From: Chloromonas sp. AAM2
Taxonomy: Eukaryota; Chlorophyta; Chlorophyceae; Chlamydomonadales; Chlamydomonadaceae
Length of the DNA: 11,561 bases
NCBI GenBank assembly: GCA_004335635.1
Contig: QAXH01002282.1
Coordinates: 1 to 11,561 of the forward strand
Direction: 5' to 3'
Part shown: piece by piece, positions 9,901-11,561 of the stretch
Position numbering within the stretch: the stretch's first letter is position 1
Layout of the letters: every line of letters begins with the position of its first letter
Made by a program: the position numbers and the translations under genes
Notes under the pieces: model-generated
What the model was told of the DNA's origin: nothing
Seen by the model: only the letters and a program-made list of their open reading frames with translations
The model's database searches: none

Positions 9901-10906
9901 AAAGTGACTCAGGTGGGCAACGCAAGCAAGAGGGAGGAAATGCAAGGCAAAGGGTCCATACTAATAAACCCGCAAAAAGGTCCCATACTGAACGTTTTTG
10001 GTGGGGCAGCCCCACAACTTTTGATCTGAAATGGCAACTTTCCCCAACCAGCCACACAACCAGGGCCCATACCATGACGTTGGTACGGGCAGCTTGCAAA
10101 CCATCGAGGCCCCAGGGGTTTGGGGCAATCTGGAGATGCACGCCTGCTTGATGCTACCATGTACGGTGACACTGTGCTGTTGTTTTGATGTAATTCAGGC
10201 CAGTGATCTGATTGCTTTCTGTTGCTCGACACTGCCCTGCCGTGTGTCTGCCCACATGCACCCTCAACCTTGCAAGGAGAAGCTGTGACAAGAGGAGCAC
10301 ACCAAGCAGTCCACCATGCAGAACTGTTCATGAACTGTTCATAACTAGGTTTCGACTGTCTGTAATTTACCGGAAAATCAATTCGGTTGATTTGCAATAG
10401 AGAAGAGTGCCCTGCCTTTTTTGCCACCTCTGCGTGCATGTTGCTTATCTTGCTACTGTTTGACTCCCTGCTATGCAGGCTTCGCAGCGTCTAAATTCCA
10501 ACATACTGCGCTTTGACACGCTACGTAAGATGACCACCTTCCTAGCGCTGCGAATCATGACCACCAGGCAGACGGCACGGATGTGCATGCATGCGTGAGT
10601 GTGGAGGGATTAGGCAGAATAGTTCTGGCATGGCCTGCAGCGCTTCCAACCAGTGTCACTCCGTGGCTGCTGTCCTATAACTACTATCTGAGTTCGGGGC
10701 ATGTCGGCTATAGAGGGGCTCCTCATGCTGCAGTCAGGTTGCATAACCATGGCAGACAGACTTGGTCCGACAGCCCTGCATGTCCGCACCATGCATGCAG
10801 GTCTCCCACTTTTCCTTCACCCCTTCAGATCGTGGTGGCTGCGTACCACAAGGCAGTGGCCCAAGGGCTGGTATCCCCACGCCCAGACTTTGTTATGGAT
10901 ACTTAG
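2940..10906 (+). CDS. bZIP-like / coiled-coil putative nuclear regulator, 19 exons, start not found
   Basis: Exons: 2940-3031, 3138-3274, 3381-3423, 3606-3679, 3803-3963, 4374-4615, 5084-5162, 5681-5737, 6082-6156, 6213-6293, 7000-7068, 7288-7361, 7636-7738, 7981-8071, 8768-8853, 9259-9350, 9837-9912, 10479-10594, 10801-10906. All junction phases agree and the total is 1854 nt (617 residues plus TAG). Most donors are GTGAGN or GTGGGN and most acceptors TGCAG. Weak donors are at 3424, 6294 and 7069. The third exon (43 nt) and the eleventh (69 nt) are the least certain. Product: unrecognised N-terminus (about 1-115), Ser/Thr/Pro-rich middle (116-235), basic patch SKRGRKPKP (about 235-243), coiled coil (about 250-296), helical region (300-430), C-terminal block (430-617) with DFWIAMVDKMDLSEDQIKDM and RIMTTRQTAR. 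The last resembles the RILTTRQ.AR signature near the C-terminus of plant TGA-type bZIP factors, and a related pattern I associate with algal bZIP proteins. Inferred role: nuclear transcription regulator. The 5' end is missing from the model. Confidence 0.65.
3322..3373 (+). repeat. Tandem 26-nt GC-rich repeat inside an intron
   Basis: Two adjacent 26-nt units, 3322-3347 and 3348-3373, differ at one base (GAACTC versus GAATTC). The second contains the perfect palindrome CCTGAATTCAGG. They fill the 3' half of the 106-nt intron between exons 2 and 3 and stop 7 nt before the exon. A related phrase, GCCTGGCCTGC, recurs near 3461. Confidence 0.85.
4374..4615 (+). other. Exon 6: Ser/Pro-rich linker ending in a basic patch
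   Basis: This 242-nt exon is the largest. It follows GGCATGCAG and reads Ser/Pro/Leu-rich text (SVSSAPPSITLPCNSSSSPL), then WQSLLSHVLDDPSPAALAVV, and ends SKRGRKPKPTPGGATK. The KRGRKPKP string fits a nuclear localisation signal and looks like an AT-hook (RGRKP instead of RGRP), a minor-groove DNA contact. The donor used in the model is GTAGGT at 4616. A closer match to the consensus donor, GTAAGA, lies inside the exon at 4570, exactly before the basic patch. Confidence 0.6.
4590..5264 (+). repeat. Duplicated 52-nt segment carrying a splice donor (4590-4641 and 5213-5264)
   Basis: The segments 4590-4641 and 5213-5264 are identical except for one base (A at 4635, T at 5258). The first spans the end of exon 6, its GTAGGT donor and the start of the intron. 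The second lies within the intron after exon 7. A weaker trace of the same duplication continues as CAGGCATCAAG at 4661 and 5286, so the original unit was about 85 nt. Confidence 0.9.
5084..5737 (+). other. Exons 7-8: coiled coil with degenerate bZIP-like basic region
   Basis: Exon 7 (5084-5162) reads PVRDTKRENTVLIRQLEQDL and exon 8 (5681-5737) reads MKELKDKNCELKRQERLLE. Joined in phase, Leu residues fall every seven positions, counting from the L of RQLE, with a Lys replacing one, through KEL, CEL and the last L of RLLE. This is compatible with a leucine zipper. In true bZIP proteins an invariant Asn lies 18 residues before the first zipper Leu and Arg 10 residues before. Here the positions hold Ala and Lys, so the Asn-x7-Arg signature is absent. 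Dimerisation by the coil is a fair inference. Classical bZIP DNA contact is doubtful, and the basic patch of exon 6 may substitute. Confidence 0.55.
6082..7068 (+). other. Exons 9-11: helical linker exons, all phase 0
   Basis: Exon 9 (6082-6156) reads MPAMARLEALLRVLYAAV, exon 10 (6213-6293) MSVNISEHSMTRLADPQL then IKEVLQ, and exon 11 (7000-7068) FRQKRQTLDAMAAAF then ASLAALAS. All start and end on codon boundaries. The 56-nt intron between exons 9 and 10 is the shortest of the gene. Exon 11 is included because its Ala/Leu-rich helical text fits its neighbours and it keeps the frame. Its donor, GTTGAT, is weak. Confidence 0.45.
6294..6999. other. Longest intron of the gene (706 nt)
   Basis: No clear exon inside. 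A block at about 6344-6385 (RLAEALHILM) sits after GCGGCAG and before GTCTCATG, and would be phase neutral, so a further small exon is conceivable. The rest, including several short open frames between 6569 and 6844, lacks splice support. A small AACAAC-rich stretch lies near 6800-6830. Confidence 0.35.
7288..8071 (+). other. Exons 12-14: helical region before the conserved C-terminal block
   Basis: Exon 12 (7288-7361) reads SLRGAYNRSAAEKLLEKIAR. Exon 13 (7636-7738) reads CWNALVMEMCDCLMSDST and ends EAKQEAERHLEL. Exon 14 (7981-8071) reads ITRKTIDFAMAVCVHDYSMI and ends HARHRNLVTG. Donors are strong (GTGAGT, GTGAGA, GTGAGT) and acceptors are CAG. Phases 2, 0 and 1 at the three exits match the next exon each time, which is the best evidence that these blocks are one gene. 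Confidence 0.65.
8072..8767. other. 696-nt intron with a long open extension
   Basis: The exon 14 frame stays open for 81 codons past the GTGAGT donor, to a TGA at 8314-8316, so retention would give a different C-terminus. The remainder is A/T-richer and shows nothing recognisable. I take it as an intron because the downstream exon completes the split glycine codon exactly. Confidence 0.5.
8854..9258. other. 405-nt intron
   Basis: Bounded by GTGGGT and TTTCAG. No exon, RNA gene or repeat seen. Confidence 0.5.
9351..9836. other. 486-nt intron
   Basis: Bounded by GTGAGT and CTGCAG. The open frames on both strands here have no protein-like character. Nothing else found. Confidence 0.5.
9913..10478. 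other. 566-nt intron
   Basis: Bounded by GTGGGC and TGCAG. It contains the perfect tandem repeat GAACTGTTCAT at 10321-10342 and an unused acceptor-like ATTCAG near 10199. No exon that keeps the frame was found. Confidence 0.5.
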
Positions 10907-11300
10907 ACTGCCTCCTGAGAGGATACCACTGGTATATCCAGATGATGTACAGACTTGCCAGATTCAAAATTTACACAGGGCAAGCGTCACTTGACAGATG
11001 GGCTGTAGATTGGCAGTAGATGCCTGGCCCTGGTGAAACTGTTCCCCGAGAGGAGACCACTGGTATACCGTACTGCGCCTGACTAGTGCGTGCCTAAAGT
11101 AGTTTGCGTCTTGAAAATGGGGCCGACTATACTTTTGCGTTCTTGATTTTTGCGTCTTGGTTCACATGAGGGCTGAGATGGGATCATGCACAATAACTGC
11201 TGCGCTGTTGTTGCACCTATTCGGTACTGTGCACACCATATGACAACATTGTTTGCGTGTTCACCAGAAATGGTTAATGTACAGCGGCGAGAAGGTGTAG
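10907..11300. other. 3' flank of the large gene
   Basis: No gene seen. A 25-nt phrase around 10914-10938 (GAGAGGATACCACTGGTATA) recurs in altered form around 11045-11069 (GAGAGGAGACCACTGGTATA), 131 nt apart. No TGTAA polyadenylation word was found after the stop, so the transcript end is not visible here. Confidence 0.45.
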
Positions 11301-11330
11301 CTGGTCCGCAGATGCATGCGAATCTGTGAG

Positions 11331-11561
11331 AGATATCTGCCAGGAGACTTGCGCAGATTTTGGGGTACCAGATATCTACGCAGATGCTCAGATATCTGGT
11401 ACCTCAAAATCTGAGCATTTTGGATATCTGAAGATGACCTCAGATATCTGAACATGACCTTAGATATCTGGTGAAATTCCAACAGATATCTGAGTGTGTT
11501 CAATGGTGCATCAGACATCTGTACAAATCTGCCCATGTTGCAATCCCTGCCAAGTTATCTG
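11331..11561. repeat. Cluster of CAGATATCTG palindromes with a long hairpin
   Basis: The motif (C)AGATATCTG or a close variant occurs at 11331, 11369, 11389, 11421, 11441, 11461, 11483 and 11512 (as CAGACATCTG), and TTATCTG ends the window. Between 11421 and 11470 it is spaced regularly every 20 nt with a shared spacer (GATGACCT / CATGACCT). The arms 11354-11377 and 11390-11413 form an inverted repeat of 24 nt with one mismatch and a 12-nt loop. This could be a satellite, the terminus of a small non-autonomous transposon, or part of a repeat family continuing past the edge. Confidence 0.85.

Larger units (their letters stand above)
8768..10906 (+). other. Exons 15-19: conserved C-terminal block of bZIP-like protein
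   Basis: Exon 15 (8768-8853) reads EYMPELNIDFWIAMVDKM then DLSEDQIKDM. Exon 16 (9259-9350) reads VYAYDLFADDMEQNIKDR and ends EELAAAVAQ. Exon 17 (9837-9912) reads QEELRVLHQGVCDPHASN. Exon 18 (10479-10594) reads ASQRLNSNILRFDTLRKM and later RIMTTRQTARMCMHA. Exon 19 (10801-10906) reads SPTFPSPLQIVVAAYHK and ends with TAG at 10904. The order Leu-Arg-x-x-Thr-Leu...Arg-Ile-x-Thr-Thr-Arg-Gln-x-Ala-Arg parallels the end of plant TGA factors. The F-W...LS.DQ segment fits the algal bZIP pattern as I recall it. Donors at 8854, 9351, 9913 and 10595 are all GTGGGT/C or GTGAGT. The gene model is most reliable here. Confidence 0.7.

Noticed and set aside
9659..10439. Overlapping reverse-strand frames of 160 and 176 codons
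   Set aside because: They lie across exon 17 and flanking introns, have no domain or splice signals, and contradict the strong forward exon.
11331..11561. CRISPR array reading of the palindromic repeats
   Set aside because: Units are short palindromes with spacing that varies and spacers that repeat each other. The setting is eukaryotic with no cas genes.

Overview
The window looks like nuclear DNA of a green alga, most likely a chlorophycean (Chlamydomonas/Haematococcus-like) species. No long uninterrupted reading frame exists. Coding-like sequence instead comes as short blocks (about 40-240 nt) flanked by GTGAGT-like donors and TGCAG-like acceptors, separated by introns of about 50-700 nt. 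No bacterial gene, operon, rRNA, tRNA or CRISPR array was seen. All gene models below are spliced by eye, without transcript evidence. The assignment to green algae is inferred from splice style, composition and the protein family suspected, not from a database match.

Layout. (1) Positions 1-717 hold the 3' end of an unrecognised gene: a solid exon at 142-363, a probable last exon at 622-717, and a stop after an acidic tail. (2) Positions 1100-1790 hold a broken piece that resembles the C-terminal part of a LINE-type endonuclease (EEP fold), interrupted by an in-frame TAA and TGA. (3) Positions 1847-2108 hold two exon-like blocks of unknown affiliation. (4) Positions 2940-10906 hold the main gene, a plus-strand chain of 19 exons. 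Every exon-exon junction is in phase and the summed length is 1854 nt, exactly 618 codons including the stop. The 617-residue product lacks an identified start. (5) After the stop, the last 250 nt are packed with copies of the palindrome CAGATATCTG, including a long near-perfect hairpin, and run off the window edge.

The main product has an unrecognised N-terminal third, a low-complexity Ser/Thr/Pro-rich middle ending in a basic patch (SKRGRKPKP), a coiled coil resembling a leucine zipper with a degenerate basic region, then a helical C-terminal half. That half ends in a segment (RIMTTRQTAR) strongly reminiscent of the C-termini of plant TGA-type and algal bZIP factors (RILTTRQ.AR). I infer a nuclear, DNA-associated regulator of the bZIP class or a derivative of it. 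Points worth a second look are a duplicated splice-donor segment, competing splice sites at three places that would change the product, four consecutive phase-0 cassette-capable exons, and the palindromic repeat cluster.
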